Shown: piece after piece, positions 15,849 through 24,485 of the stretch | Layout: each line of letters opens with the position of its first letter | Numbering within the stretch: the first letter of the stretch is position 1 | NCBI RefSeq assembly: GCF_004119495.1 | Contig: NZ_NRQU01000020.1 | Location: 1 to 64,000, forward strand | DNA length: 64,000 nt | Direction of reading: 5' to 3' | From: Flavobacterium sp. YO12 | Lineage (GTDB): Bacteria > Bacteroidota > Bacteroidia > Flavobacteriales > Flavobacteriaceae | Notes under the pieces: generated by a model | Databases searched by the model: none | The model's input: the letters and a program-made list of their open reading frames with translations, nothing else | Told to the model about the DNA's origin: nothing | Translations under genes and position numbers: made by a program

Positions 15849-18365
15849 TTATTTCTTTTTAGCAGCTGGTTTTTTAGCTGGAGTTTTTTTAGTTGTTGCC
15901 GCTTTTTTCGCTGGCGCTTTTTTTGCTGGAGTTTTCTTAGCAATCATTTCTTGAACTTCTGCCAATGTTAATTTTGTCGCATCAACATCTTTACTCAATT
16001 CAATTTTGATTTTACCTTTTGTAATTACTGAACGCCCCCAACGTGCTTTCTCAACCAAAATCCCTTCATCTTCCCAATTGTGAAGTACTTTATCTATATT
16101 TTTTTGTAATTTATCTTCAATCAGCTCTTCAACATCAGCCTGAGATAGATTATCAAAATTGTATTTTTTGCTCACATTTACAAAAAGACCATTCCATTTA
16201 ATGAAAGGACCAAAACGCCCCACACCTTTTTGAACAGCTTCTCCTTTATACATTGCAATTGGTGCATCAGCAAGTGCTTTTTCGTCAATTAACTCCTGTG
16301 CTCTTTCTTTTGAAACTCCTAAAGGGTCTTCTCCACGAGGCAACGAAATAAACACACTTCCGTGACGAACATACGGACCATATCGACCGTTGCTGACTTC
16401 TACTTCTTCTCCTTTATATTCTCCTAAATTTTTAGGAAGTAAAAATAAATTCAAAGCTTCTTCAAGCGTTATATTTCCAATATTTTGATCTGCCATTAAG
16501 CTTGCAAACTTTTTATCTTCGTCGTCTGCTTCTCCAATTTGAGCCATTGGACCAAATTTTCCTAAACGAACAGAAACTTGTCTTCCGTCAGCATCTTTTC
16601 CTAGAATTCTTTCACCGCTTTCACGTTCAGCATTTGCCTCAACTTCTTTTACATTTGGATGGAATTTATTGTAGAAATCCTGCATCATCTTTGCCCAGTC
16701 AATATTTCCTTCGGCAATTTCATCAAAATCCTGCTCAACTTTTGCAGTAAAATTATAATCTAAAATATTTCCGAAGTTTTTAACCAAGAAATCTGTTACA
16801 ATAGTTCCGATATCTGTTGGAACCAATTTTCCTTTATCAGAACCTGTATTTTCTTTTAAAAGCTTCTCTCCTACTTTACTGTTTTGCAAAGTAAGCTGTG
16901 TATAATTACGTTCCTGACCTTCAAGAGTTCCTTTTTCAACATAATTTCTATTGATAATTGTTGAAATAGTTGGCGCATAAGTTGACGGACGCCCAATTCC
17001 AAGTTCCTCTAGTTTCTTCACCAAAGATGCCTCAGTATAACGTGCCGGCGGTCTTGAATATCGTTCTGTAGCTGTAATATAATTATTTGCTAGTTTTTCG
17101 TTTACTTTTAACGCAGGAAGCATTCCTTCTTGCTCCTCTTCATCGTCATCGTGACCTTCTAAGTACACTTTTAAGAAACCTTCAAAAAGCAACACTTCTC
17201 CAGAAGCTGTAAAAATTTCGCTGTGATTATCTGCTTCAATTTTCACGTTTGTTCTTTCTAATTGCGCATCACTCATTTGTGAAGCCAAAGTTCTTTTCCA
17301 GATCAAATCGTACAAACGAGCCTGATCACGATCAATATTTACAGTATGACGCGACATATCTGTTGGACGAATTGCTTCGTGCGCTTCTTGCGCTCCTTTA
17401 TTCTTGTTTGCAAAAACTCTCGGTTTCGAAAATTCTTTTCCGTATGATTTTATAATTTCAGCTTCAGCCGCATCCATTGCTTCTTTTGAAAGATTCACAG
17501 AATCTGTTCTCATATAAGTAATAAGTCCCGCTTCGTATAAACGCTGTGCTAATTGCATTGTAATTCCAACTGGTAAATACAATTTTCTTGCGGCTTCTTG
17601 CTGAAGCGTAGAAGTTGTAAAAGGTGCTGTTGGAGATTTTTTGGTAGGTTTAGTTTCTAAATCGGCTACCTTATATTTAGAACCGATGTTTTGATTTAAG
17701 AAATCTTCGGCTTCTTTTTTAGTATTGAAATTTTTTGGCAGTTTTGCTTTAAACGCTTTTCCAGCTTCGTTTACAAACTCGGCAACAATTGAATATGTTG
17801 CAACTGCATTAAAGTTTTGAATTTCGCGTTCTCTTTCAACAATCAAACGTACAGAAACAGATTGTACACGTCCTGCTGAAAGTCCGCCTTTAATTTTTCT
17901 CCATAAAACTGGCGATAATTCGTAACCTACTAAACGATCCAGAACACGACGTGCTTGTTGTGCGTTTACTAAATTATAGTCTATTTCTCTTGGATTATCA
18001 ATTGCTTTAAGAATCGCAGATTTTGTAATCTCATGAAAAACAATACGTTTTGTTTTCTTTTTATCAAGTTTCAATTCTTCCGCCAAGTGCCAAGAAATAG
18101 CCTCTCCCTCGCGGTCCTCATCGCTTGCTAACCAAACCGTTTCGGCATTCTTAGATAGTGTTTTAAGTTTACTTACCAAAGCTTTTTTATCTGGAGAAAC
18201 TTCATATTTAGGTTTAAAACCATTCTCTACATCTACTCCTATTTCCTTTGATGGTAAGTCGGCTATGTGACCATAACTTGACTCCACCTGAAAATCGTTC
18301 CCTAGAAATTTCTCGATTGTTTTCGCCTTTGCAGGTGACTCCACTATTACTAAATTCTTTGCCAT
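15849..18365 (-). CDS. topA: DNA topoisomerase I
   Basis: This type IA topoisomerase is about 838 aa and relaxes negatively supercoiled DNA. The N-terminal Toprim domain begins KNLVIVESPAKAKTIEKFL and contains SDEDREGEAISWHLAE. The active-site tyrosine is in LITYMRTDS (about residue 284). Instead of the zinc fingers of the E. coli enzyme, the C-terminus has glycine-rich topoisomerase C-terminal repeats (GRYGPYVRHG, GRFGPFIKWNG, ARWGRSVITKG) and a lysine/alanine/proline tail that should bind DNA nonspecifically. The frame is open to 18386, but a -7 promoter box at 18384-18391 overlaps that extension, so MAKNLVIV at 18365 is chosen. Confidence 0.95.
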   Translation of the reverse strand: MAKNLVIVESPAKAKTIEKFLGNDFQVESSYGHIADLPSKEIGVDVENGFKPKYEVSPDKKALVSKLKTLSKNAETVWLASDEDREGEAISWHLAEELKLDKKKTKRIVFHEITKSAILKAIDNPREIDYNLVNAQQARRVLDRLVGYELSPVLWRKIKGGLSAGRVQSVSVRLIVEREREIQNFNAVATYSIVAEFVNEAGKAFKAKLPKNFNTKKEAEDFLNQNIGSKYKVADLETKPTKKSPTAPFTTSTLQQEAARKLYLPVGITMQLAQRLYEAGLITYMRTDSVNLSKEAMDAAEAEIIKSYGKEFSKPRVFANKNKGAQEAHEAIRPTDMSRHTVNIDRDQARLYDLIWKRTLASQMSDAQLERTNVKIEADNHSEIFTASGEVLLFEGFLKVYLEGHDDDEEEQEGMLPALKVNEKLANNYITATERYSRPPARYTEASLVKKLEELGIGRPSTYAPTISTIINRNYVEKGTLEGQERNYTQLTLQNSKVGEKLLKENTGSDKGKLVPTDIGTIVTDFLVKNFGNILDYNFTAKVEQDFDEIAEGNIDWAKMMQDFYNKFHPNVKEVEANAERESGERILGKDADGRQVSVRLGKFGPMAQIGEADDEDKKFASLMADQNIGNITLEEALNLFLLPKNLGEYKGEEVEVSNGRYGPYVRHGSVFISLPRGEDPLGVSKERAQELIDEKALADAPIAMYKGEAVQKGVGRFGPFIKWNGLFVNVSKKYNFDNLSQADVEELIEDKLQKNIDKVLHNWEDEGILVEKARWGRSVITKGKIKIELSKDVDATKLTLAEVQEMIAKKTPAKKAPAKKAATTKKTPAKKPAAKKK

Positions 18366-18383
18366 TGCTCTATTTTTCTGCAA

Positions 18384-18391
18384 CAAAAGTA
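18384..18391 (-). promoter_or_regulatory. -7 box of topA
   Basis: TACTTTTG on the minus strand fits TAnnTTTG and ends 18 bp before the chosen topA start at 18365. No convincing -33 box was found. Confidence 0.5.
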
Positions 18392-18636
18392 TTTATTTTT
18401 TTTAAATATTAACCTCGTCAATTCATTTTTGAGTTATTTTAGTATTATGTTTCTTAAAATTGAAGATTTATCTGAACTATTCTTTATAATATATATAGGT
18501 GTAACTTTTACTATTCGATAACCGAGAAATATGCTTTTTATTTATGAGTTTAAACAACCACCTACATCACTTTTCTAATCTTCAGATAGAGCTATAATCC
18601 CTGAAAATTAAATTTGTTAATTCTTTCCCTGCCATC

Positions 18637-18668
18637 TTGTCATATTGACCGCATTTACGCTATCTTTG
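18637..18668 (+). promoter_or_regulatory. Promoter of miaB
   Basis: TTG at 18637-18639, 21 bp, then TATCTTTG at 18661-18668, 17 bp before the miaB ATG. The rest of the roughly 300-bp divergent gap (18392-18636) is AT-rich with nothing recognised. Confidence 0.65.
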
Positions 18669-18685
18669 CACTTTGAATTTTTACA

Positions 18686-20131
18686 ATGGAAAAGATTATT
18701 GAAGAAAGCAAACAAGGCGAAAGTCTTGTTTTAGAAAATAAACCTGAGAATACTAAAAAACTTTTTATAGAAAGTTACGGCTGTGCGATGAATTTTTCGG
18801 ACAGTGAGGTCGTAGCTTCCATTTTGTCTGATGGAGGATACAATACTACTTCAGTTCTTGAAGAAGCTGATTTGGTTTTGGTAAACACTTGTTCTATTCG
18901 TGACAAAGCCGAACAAACGATTCGTAAACGTCTAGAAAAATACAATGCAGTAAAACGCATTAATCCGAAAATGAAAGTAGGCGTTTTAGGCTGTATGGCT
19001 GAACGTTTAAAAAGTCAGTTTTTAGAAGAAGAAAAAATAGTCGACCTTGTTGTTGGCCCTGATGCTTACAAAGATCTTCCTAATTTATTAGCAGAAGTTG
19101 AAGAAGGACGTGACGCTATTAATGTCATTTTATCAAAAGAAGAAACTTACGGAGATATTTCGCCTGTTCGTTTAATGAGTAACGGTATCACTGCTTTGGT
19201 TTCGATCACTCGTGGATGCGATAATATGTGTACGTTTTGCGTTGTGCCTTTTACACGCGGACGTGAGCGCAGTCGTGAACCGCAAAGTATTATGGCTGAA
19301 ATTCAGGATTTATGGAATAAAGGTTTTAAAGAAATTACACTTTTAGGTCAAAACGTTGACAGTTACCTTTGGTACGGCGGCGGTTTGAAGAAAGATTTCG
19401 TAAACGCTTCTGAAATGCAAAAAGCAACTGCGGTTGATTTTGACCAATTGTTAGAAATGGTTGCGGTTGGTTTTCCTAAAATGCGTATCCGCTTTTCGAC
19501 TTCAAATCCGCAGGATATGCATGAGAGTATCTTGCATGTTATTGCGAAATATCCAAATATCTGTAAACACATTCACTTGCCTGTTCAATCTGGAAGCAAT
19601 AGAATTTTAAAAGAAATGAATCGTCTGCATACTCGTGAAGAATATATGACTTTGATTGACAAAATTAGAGCAATTGTTCCGGATGCTTCGATTTCGCAAG
19701 ATATGATTGCCGGTTTTCCAACTGAAACGGAGCAAGATCATCAAGATACAATGAGTTTAATGGAATATGTGAAATACAACTTCGGTTATATGTATTCGTA
19801 TTCTGAGCGCCCAGGAACTTTGGCAGGACGAAAAATGGAAGATGATGTTGAAGAAGAAACCAAAGCCAGAAGATTACAAGAAATTGTTGATTTACAACAA
19901 AAACATGCATGGTTTAGAAGTGAAGAGTTTGTTGGCCAAGTTGTTGAAGTTCTAGTAGAAAAAGTTTCTAAAAAATCAAAAGAAGAATTCTCTGGAAGAA
20001 ACTCTCAAAGTATAACAGTGGTTTTCCCAAAAGAGAATTATAAAATTGGAGATTTCGTAAACGTAAAAATCACAAGCTGTACTTCAGGAACCTTAAAAGG
20101 GGAAGCTGTAGGCTTAAGCGGCATGAATTAA
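18686..20131 (+). CDS. miaB: tRNA-2-methylthio-N6-dimethylallyladenosine synthase MiaB
   Basis: At 481 aa this is a radical-SAM methylthiotransferase that adds a 2-methylthio group to i6A37 in tRNAs reading UNN codons. The N-terminal UPF0004 domain has Cys33 (ESYGCAMNFSDSE), Cys69 (NTCSIRDKA) and Cys103 (GCMAERL) for one iron-sulphur cluster. The radical SAM motif CxxxCxxC (Cys178, Cys182, Cys185 in RGCDNMCTFC) holds the other. A TRAM domain ends the protein (about 415-480). Its own promoter lies just upstream. It leads a row of plus-strand genes that includes a sigma-54 activator, lptE and secG. Confidence 0.96.
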   Translation: MEKIIEESKQGESLVLENKPENTKKLFIESYGCAMNFSDSEVVASILSDGGYNTTSVLEEADLVLVNTCSIRDKAEQTIRKRLEKYNAVKRINPKMKVGVLGCMAERLKSQFLEEEKIVDLVVGPDAYKDLPNLLAEVEEGRDAINVILSKEETYGDISPVRLMSNGITALVSITRGCDNMCTFCVVPFTRGRERSREPQSIMAEIQDLWNKGFKEITLLGQNVDSYLWYGGGLKKDFVNASEMQKATAVDFDQLLEMVAVGFPKMRIRFSTSNPQDMHESILHVIAKYPNICKHIHLPVQSGSNRILKEMNRLHTREEYMTLIDKIRAIVPDASISQDMIAGFPTETEQDHQDTMSLMEYVKYNFGYMYSYSERPGTLAGRKMEDDVEEETKARRLQEIVDLQQKHAWFRSEEFVGQVVEVLVEKVSKKSKEEFSGRNSQSITVVFPKENYKIGDFVNVKITSCTSGTLKGEAVGLSGMN

Positions 20132-20140
20132 TTTTTTTTT

Positions 20141-20170
20141 CGCCACAAATCTCCCTAATTTACACGAATT
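20141..20170 (+). repeat. Left inverted repeat flanking the GxxExxY gene
   Basis: This stretch begins GCCACAAATCTCCCTAATTT, 9 bp after miaB. It is an imperfect inverted copy of 20596-20624 on the other side of the GxxExxY gene, and resembles the outer arms of the element at 26532-26796. Confidence 0.65.
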
Positions 20171-20188
20171 TTCTTTCAATATTTTCTA

Positions 20189-20196
20189 TAGATTTG
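20189..20196 (+). promoter_or_regulatory. -7 box of the GxxExxY gene
   Basis: TAGATTTG fits TAnnTTTG, 15 bp before the ATG. The gene therefore seems to carry its own promoter inside the flanking repeats. Confidence 0.45.
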
Positions 20197-20211
20197 TTTT
20201 AAAAACAAAGC

Positions 20212-20583
20212 ATGGAATTATATAGAAAAGAAGAATATTATAAAATTGTCGGGATTTGCATGGAAATTCATAGAATATTGGGCGGCGGACTTTTAGAAAT
20301 TGTTTACAAAGATGCATTAGAATATGAATTTAGGAAACATAACATTCCGTATGAACGTGAAAAAGAATACAACATCCAATATAAAGAGATTGTTTTAGCA
20401 CATAAATTCTTTGCTGATTTTGTAGTTTATGATGAAATCATTTTAGAAGTGAAAGCATCAAAAGATATAATTGACGAATACACAGCTCAAACAATAAATT
20501 ATTTAAAACTAGCTGATAGTGATTTAGGAATTATCGTTAATTTTAATAAAAAGACATTACAACACAAAAGAGTTATTCATTGA
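20212..20583 (+). CDS. GxxExxY protein (PD-(D/E)XK nuclease-like)
   Basis: This 123-aa protein carries the family's naming motif, GLLEIVY (G26, E29, Y32). A full PD-(D/E)XK-type constellation can be read: E29, D69 (FFADF), E79-V-K81 (LEVKA) and Q93 (YTAQTINYLKL). The family is widespread, often in several copies per genome, and its function is not established; the fold suggests DNA or RNA cleavage (inference). The gene lies between miaB and the sigma-54 activator, inside what is otherwise a housekeeping gene row. It is bracketed by imperfect inverted repeats about 30 bp long (20141-20170 and 20596-20624) and has a -7 box just upstream, as expected for an inserted cassette. Confidence 0.85.
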   Translation: MELYRKEEYYKIVGICMEIHRILGGGLLEIVYKDALEYEFRKHNIPYEREKEYNIQYKEIVLAHKFFADFVVYDEIILEVKASKDIIDEYTAQTINYLKLADSDLGIIVNFNKKTLQHKRVIH

Positions 20584-20595
20584 CCCAGTTTCAAA

Positions 20596-20624
20596 AATTT
20601 GTGAAATTCGAGAAATTCGTGGCA
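20596..20624 (-). repeat. Right inverted repeat flanking the GxxExxY gene
   Basis: Read on the minus strand it begins TGCCACGAATTTCTCGAATT, an imperfect inverted copy of 20141-20170. It ends 16 bp before the sigma-54 activator gene. Confidence 0.65.
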
Positions 20625-20640
20625 AAAGATAAAATCTAAT

Positions 20641-21897
20641 ATGGAAACAGTTCAAGCAATAAAACAACGATTTGAGATTATTGGTAATGACCCAAAATTA
20701 AATCGCGCTATCGAGAAAGCCATTCAGGTTGCTCCTACTGATATTTCGGTAATGGTAACGGGAGAAAGTGGTGTTGGTAAAGAAAACATTCCAAGAATTA
20801 TACACTCGCTTTCGCACAGAAAGCACGGAAAATATATTGCGGTAAACTGTGGTGCAATTCCAGAAGGAACTATTGATAGTGAACTTTTCGGACACGAAAA
20901 AGGAGCTTTTACTGGCGCGACAAGCACTCGTGAAGGTTATTTTGAAGTTGCCGACGGCGGAACCATTTTTCTTGATGAAGTTGGAGAATTGCCTTTGACA
21001 ACTCAGGTTCGTTTGCTTCGTGTTTTAGAAAATGGTGAATTCATAAAAGTAGGATCTTCTCAGGTTCAAAAAACCAATGTTCGTATTGTTGCGGCTACCA
21101 ATGTGAATTTGTTTAATGCTATCGAAAAAGGAAAATTTCGTGAAGATTTATATTATCGTTTAAGCACGGTCGAAATCACATTACCTCCTTTACGTGAGCG
21201 TAATGATGATATTCATTTATTGTTCAGGAAATTTGTGGCAGATTTTGCTCATAAATACAAAATGCCTCCTTTAAAATTAGATGATGATGCTGTAAATGTA
21301 TTGCAAAAATTTAGATGGAACGGAAATATCCGCCAGCTTCGAAATGTAGCCGAACAAATTTCGGTTTTAGAAACCAATCGCGATATTTCGGCAGCCACTT
21401 TACAATCGTATCTTCCTGCAGAAGGAAGCAACCTGCCATCTGTAATAAGTGACAGTAAAAAAGAAAGCGATTTTAGCACCGAAAGAGATATTTTGTACAA
21501 AGTCCTTTTTGATATGAAAAGCGATCTGAATGATCTAAAAAAATTGACTTTAGAATTAATGAAGAACGGCTCTTCAAAAGTGCAGGATATTAATCCAAAT
21601 TTAATTCAGAAAATATACGGTTCACAGGAAAATGAAAGCGAGATTGATTTTGAAGAAGAACCAAGAACGGCTGTTATGACTCCTGCTGGACGCGAAGAAA
21701 ATTATCAAATGCCGGAAGACAATTATTTGTTTGCCGAAACTATTGAAGAAGAAGAAATTTTACGCCTTGAACAGAAAGAAATCGAAATGATCAAAAAATC
21801 ATTAGAAAAAAACAAAGGGAAACGTAAAGCTGCTGCTGATGAATTAGGTATTTCTGAAAGAACTTTATACCGAAAAATCAAACAATTTGATTTATAG
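20641..21897 (+). CDS. Sigma-54-dependent transcriptional activator
   Basis: This 418-aa protein is an NtrC-type bacterial enhancer-binding protein without an N-terminal sensory or receiver domain: the AAA+ domain begins almost at residue 12. It has Walker A GESGVGKE (41-48), the sigma-54 contact loop GAFTGA (88-93), Walker B GGTIFLDE and LREDLYYRL near the arginine fingers. A charged linker (about 255-375) leads to a FIS-type helix-turn-helix at 385-418 (AADELGISERTLYRKIKQF). It should use ATP hydrolysis to open sigma-54 RNA polymerase complexes. With no sensor domain, control must be by expression level or a partner protein (inference). Its targets are unknown; lptE, secG and groESL lie downstream. 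Confidence 0.93.
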   Translation: METVQAIKQRFEIIGNDPKLNRAIEKAIQVAPTDISVMVTGESGVGKENIPRIIHSLSHRKHGKYIAVNCGAIPEGTIDSELFGHEKGAFTGATSTREGYFEVADGGTIFLDEVGELPLTTQVRLLRVLENGEFIKVGSSQVQKTNVRIVAATNVNLFNAIEKGKFREDLYYRLSTVEITLPPLRERNDDIHLLFRKFVADFAHKYKMPPLKLDDDAVNVLQKFRWNGNIRQLRNVAEQISVLETNRDISAATLQSYLPAEGSNLPSVISDSKKESDFSTERDILYKVLFDMKSDLNDLKKLTLELMKNGSSKVQDINPNLIQKIYGSQENESEIDFEEEPRTAVMTPAGREENYQMPEDNYLFAETIEEEEILRLEQKEIEMIKKSLEKNKGKRKAAADELGISERTLYRKIKQFDL

Positions 21898-21947
21898 TTT
21901 TAGTGCAAAGTCAATAAAACACCAAAACATTTTAAACCAAAAATGAA

Positions 21948-21955
21948 TACCTTTG
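21948..21955 (+). promoter_or_regulatory. Candidate internal promoter before lptE
   Basis: TACCTTTG is a perfect -7 box 44 bp before the lptE ATG. A small hairpin (CGTCA at 21963-21967, TGACG at 21974-21978) follows in the expected leader. The -33 region is weak. Confidence 0.45.
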
Positions 21956-21999
21956 ATCCAAGCGTCAATAAACTGACGAATCAATACTGAAAATAAAAA

Positions 22000-22503
22000 A
22001 TGAAAAACTTAAAATATCTTTTTATTCTATTAATAGCAACCACTTTCAGCGGTTGCGGCGTTTACAACTTTACGGGAACGGGAACAATTAACGCGAAAAC
22101 TTTTCAAGTTAACTTTTTCCAAAATAACGCTGATTTGATTGAACCTGGAATAGACAGACAATTTACATTGGCATTGCAAGATTTAATTCAAAACCAAACC
22201 AATTTGAACTTGGTCAGCACTGGAGGAGAATTAACATACGAAGGAGAAATTACAGATTACAGAATAACGCCAATGACAGCCACCGCTGATCAGCAGGCTG
22301 CACAAAACCGTTTGACGATTCGTATAAATGTTCGTTTCACAAACAAAAAGAAGGAAACAGATGATTTTGAAAGAACATTTGAGTTTTATTACGATTTCCC
22401 TGGAAATGAATTACCAACAGGCAGTGTTTTAAACACAGCAATTCAAACTATTTTTGAGAGAATTACTCAGGATATCTTTAATGAATCATTAGCAAAATGG
22501 TAG
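22000..22503 (+). CDS. lptE: LPS-assembly lipoprotein LptE
   Basis: This is a 167-aa lipoprotein: the signal peptide MKNLKYLFILLIATTFSG ends at Cys19. The mature sequence GVYNFTGTGTINAKTFQVNFF and the two-layer alpha/beta pattern fit the Bacteroidetes LptE family, which plugs the LptD barrel and helps insert lipopolysaccharide at the outer surface. It follows the sigma-54 activator by about 100 bp and precedes a TPR gene and secG, the usual order in Flavobacteria. A -7 box upstream suggests it can also be transcribed independently of the activator gene. Confidence 0.85.
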   Translation: MKNLKYLFILLIATTFSGCGVYNFTGTGTINAKTFQVNFFQNNADLIEPGIDRQFTLALQDLIQNQTNLNLVSTGGELTYEGEITDYRITPMTATADQQAAQNRLTIRINVRFTNKKKETDDFERTFEFYYDFPGNELPTGSVLNTAIQTIFERITQDIFNESLAKW

Positions 22504-22506
22504 TTT

Positions 22507-22594
22507 TTTGGTTTAACTGGTTAATTGTTTATTTGTTCAATCGATGACCTATTAAACAAATACAAGGATTAAATAAATTAAACGATTAAATAAA
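22507..22594. repeat. Intergenic inverted repeat (GTTTAATCG family)
   Basis: This imperfect inverted repeat lies between lptE and the TPR gene. The left half reads GGTTTAACTGGTTAATTG, and the right half reads as its rough complement, with AATAAATTAAACGATTAAA. A related element is at 54871-54960, between murE and mraY. Confidence 0.55.
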
Positions 22595-22601
22595 AAAAGA
22601 A

Positions 22602-23999
22602 ATGAATGTGACTGATTATACTTACTTAATGAACAAACCCGATGCTATTACAGAACAGCAGGCAGAAGCATTAGGAAGTGTTTTGAATGAATTTCCGTAT
22701 TTTCAAAGTGCCAGAGCACTGCGATTAAAAGGGCTTTACAATCAAAACAGCTTTAAGTATAACTACGCCTTAAAAGTTACTGCCGCTCACACAGCTGATC
22801 GTTCGGTATTATTTGATTTTATTACCTCAGAAAATTTCACCACAATTCAAGGTGAATATTACGATCGTAAGCTTCAAGATTTACTAGAAATAACTGTTGT
22901 TGACAGCGAAATTGTCGCGCCTAAACCAATCGATAAAGTTGCATTTACAAAAATCGATCCGATTGAACAGTCTATTTTAGACTCGATTAAAGAAGCTTCA
23001 AATGTAGTATTTGAAGAACCTGCAAAAATTATAGAAAAACCTATTGATCCCATTATTGAAAAATCAATCTTAAGTTCGATAAAAGAAGCTGCAGCAAATA
23101 CTTTTGAAGAAAAAGTAAAAACAGAAGAACCAACAACTTCTGTTAGCGAATCAATAATTGCAAGCCCTAGCGAAGAAGAAATTTTAAACACTTTTAAAGA
23201 GGCTGAAAAAACAGAGAGCACTCCAACAGAAACTATTATTGAGTCCTCTATTATAAGTCCTACTGAAGAAGAAATATTAAATACTTTTGAAGAAGTGACA
23301 AAATCAGAAGAAAAAACAATTGAACCTGCAACTGAACAGAAAGCGGTTACACCTATTAAAGGAGCAATTCCAACTTTCTTTGAAGAAATTGTAGACGATG
23401 AAATCGAAGAAGTAAGAGTATTATCTCCAATCGAAGAATCAATTTTGAGTTCAATAAAAGAGGCATCAACAGTTGTATTTGATAAGGTAAAAACAGAAGA
23501 AGAACCAAAAGAAACAGAGAGCTCTGAACCTGTAAAAAATGCCGAGAAAAATCTTGAAATAGGAAAACCATTAGATTTCTCTGATAACGAAAAGCATTCT
23601 TTTCAAGAATGGCTGCAATTGGCAAAAACGGAACCTATAGATAGAACTGAGGATACTACAAATAATAATGAAACCAAAACAGCTGAAGAAGTTGAGAGAA
23701 TTGAGGAAGAAAAAAAGAAAAAGGCAGAAATAATCGATAAGTTTATCGAAACCAATCCTAAAATATCTCCAATAAAACAGACTGCAATAACCCCTGCAGT
23801 ACAATTTGACATCAACAAAGAAGATAATTCTTACTTAATGACAGAGACTTTGGCCAGAGTATATTTAGAACAAAAAAAATATACCAAAGCGATACAAGCA
23901 TATGAAATATTAATTTTGAAATATCCAGAAAAAATTACTTTCTTTGCAGACCGCATTTCGGATATAAAGATTTTACAACAAAATAACAATAACAATTAA
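22602..23999 (+). CDS. TPR-containing protein with central acidic repeats
   Basis: This is a 465-aa cytoplasmic protein of unknown function. The N-terminus (1-110) is a compact helical region with FPYFQSARALRLKGLY. The middle (about 118-300) has at least five degenerate copies of an acidic unit: IEQSILDSIKEASNVVFEE (121-139), IIEKSILSSIKEAAANTFEE (151-170), PSEEEILNTFKEA (189-201), PTEEEILNTFEEV (220-232) and PIEESILSSIKEASTVVFD (276-294). The C-terminus (about 415-455) is one TPR-like pair, LARVYLEQKKYTKAIQAYEILILKYP. It sits directly before secG (3-bp gap), so translation may be coupled. It is probably a scaffold protein, but no partner can be named. Confidence 0.75.
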   Translation: MNVTDYTYLMNKPDAITEQQAEALGSVLNEFPYFQSARALRLKGLYNQNSFKYNYALKVTAAHTADRSVLFDFITSENFTTIQGEYYDRKLQDLLEITVVDSEIVAPKPIDKVAFTKIDPIEQSILDSIKEASNVVFEEPAKIIEKPIDPIIEKSILSSIKEAAANTFEEKVKTEEPTTSVSESIIASPSEEEILNTFKEAEKTESTPTETIIESSIISPTEEEILNTFEEVTKSEEKTIEPATEQKAVTPIKGAIPTFFEEIVDDEIEEVRVLSPIEESILSSIKEASTVVFDKVKTEEEPKETESSEPVKNAEKNLEIGKPLDFSDNEKHSFQEWLQLAKTEPIDRTEDTTNNNETKTAEEVERIEEEKKKKAEIIDKFIETNPKISPIKQTAITPAVQFDINKEDNSYLMTETLARVYLEQKKYTKAIQAYEILILKYPEKITFFADRISDIKILQQNNNNN

Positions 24000-24002
24000 G
24001 CA

Positions 24003-24344
24003 ATGAGCACATTTTCAATTTTTTTAGTTTTAATCACAATAGTTTGTTTTCTATTGATCGTAGTAATCATGGTTCAAAACCCTAAAGGAGGAGGATTATC
24101 TTCTACTATCAGCGGAACTCAAATGTTAGGTGGTGTTCAAAAAACAACTGACTTTTTAGACAAGAGTACTTGGACATTAGCAACTATTTTGATTGTTTTA
24201 ATTTTACTTTCAAGCTTAAGCTTTACAGGATCATTAAACGACACAGGATCTAAAATTATTGAAAAAACAGAAGCTCCTGCTGCAACTACACCAGCTGCAC
24301 CAGCACAGCAAACTCCTGCTCCGGCAGCACCTGCTACAAAATAA
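24003..24344 (+). CDS. secG: Preprotein translocase subunit SecG
   Basis: At 113 aa this has two transmembrane helices (about 3-22 and 58-76) separated by the conserved cytoplasmic loop VQNPKGGGLSSTISG. SecG stimulates protein export as part of SecYEG. The C-terminal 30 residues are an alanine/proline-rich tail (PAAPAQQTPAPAAPATK), common in Bacteroidetes SecG and dispensable-looking. It is the last gene of the unit starting at miaB or lptE, and a strong terminator follows. Confidence 0.93.
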   Translation: MSTFSIFLVLITIVCFLLIVVIMVQNPKGGGLSSTISGTQMLGGVQKTTDFLDKSTWTLATILIVLILLSSLSFTGSLNDTGSKIIEKTEAPAATTPAAPAQQTPAPAAPATK

Positions 24345-24362
24345 TAATTTTGATATAAATTA

Positions 24363-24395
24363 AAATGCCAGCCTGTCAAAGCTGGCATTTTTTTT
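24363..24395 (+). terminator. Terminator after secG
   Basis: A 10-bp perfect stem (AAATGCCAGC at 24363-24372, GCTGGCATTT at 24381-24390) is followed by a T run to 24395. Confidence 0.92.
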
Positions 24396-24421
24396 AAGAA
24401 ATAATGTCAGTTTTATGAGCA

Positions 24422-24437
24422 TGGCACAGTTTCTGAA
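24422..24437 (+). promoter_or_regulatory. Sigma-54-like site upstream of groES
   Basis: TGGCACAGTTTCTGAA resembles the -24/-12 consensus TGGCACGnnnnTTGCA. The -24 half is perfect; the -12 half has CTGA where TTGC is expected. It lies about 50 bp before groES, a suitable distance, and no clear TAnnTTTG box is present in this gap. Functional status is uncertain. Confidence 0.3.
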
Positions 24438-24485
24438 AGTTTTTAGAACATTAAAAAACGTATAACCTAATAACATAATAAAATC

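Noticed and set aside
24396..24485. CIRCE heat-shock operator upstream of groES
   Set aside because: No TTAGCACTC-N9-GAGTGCTAA inverted repeat or close variant is present.
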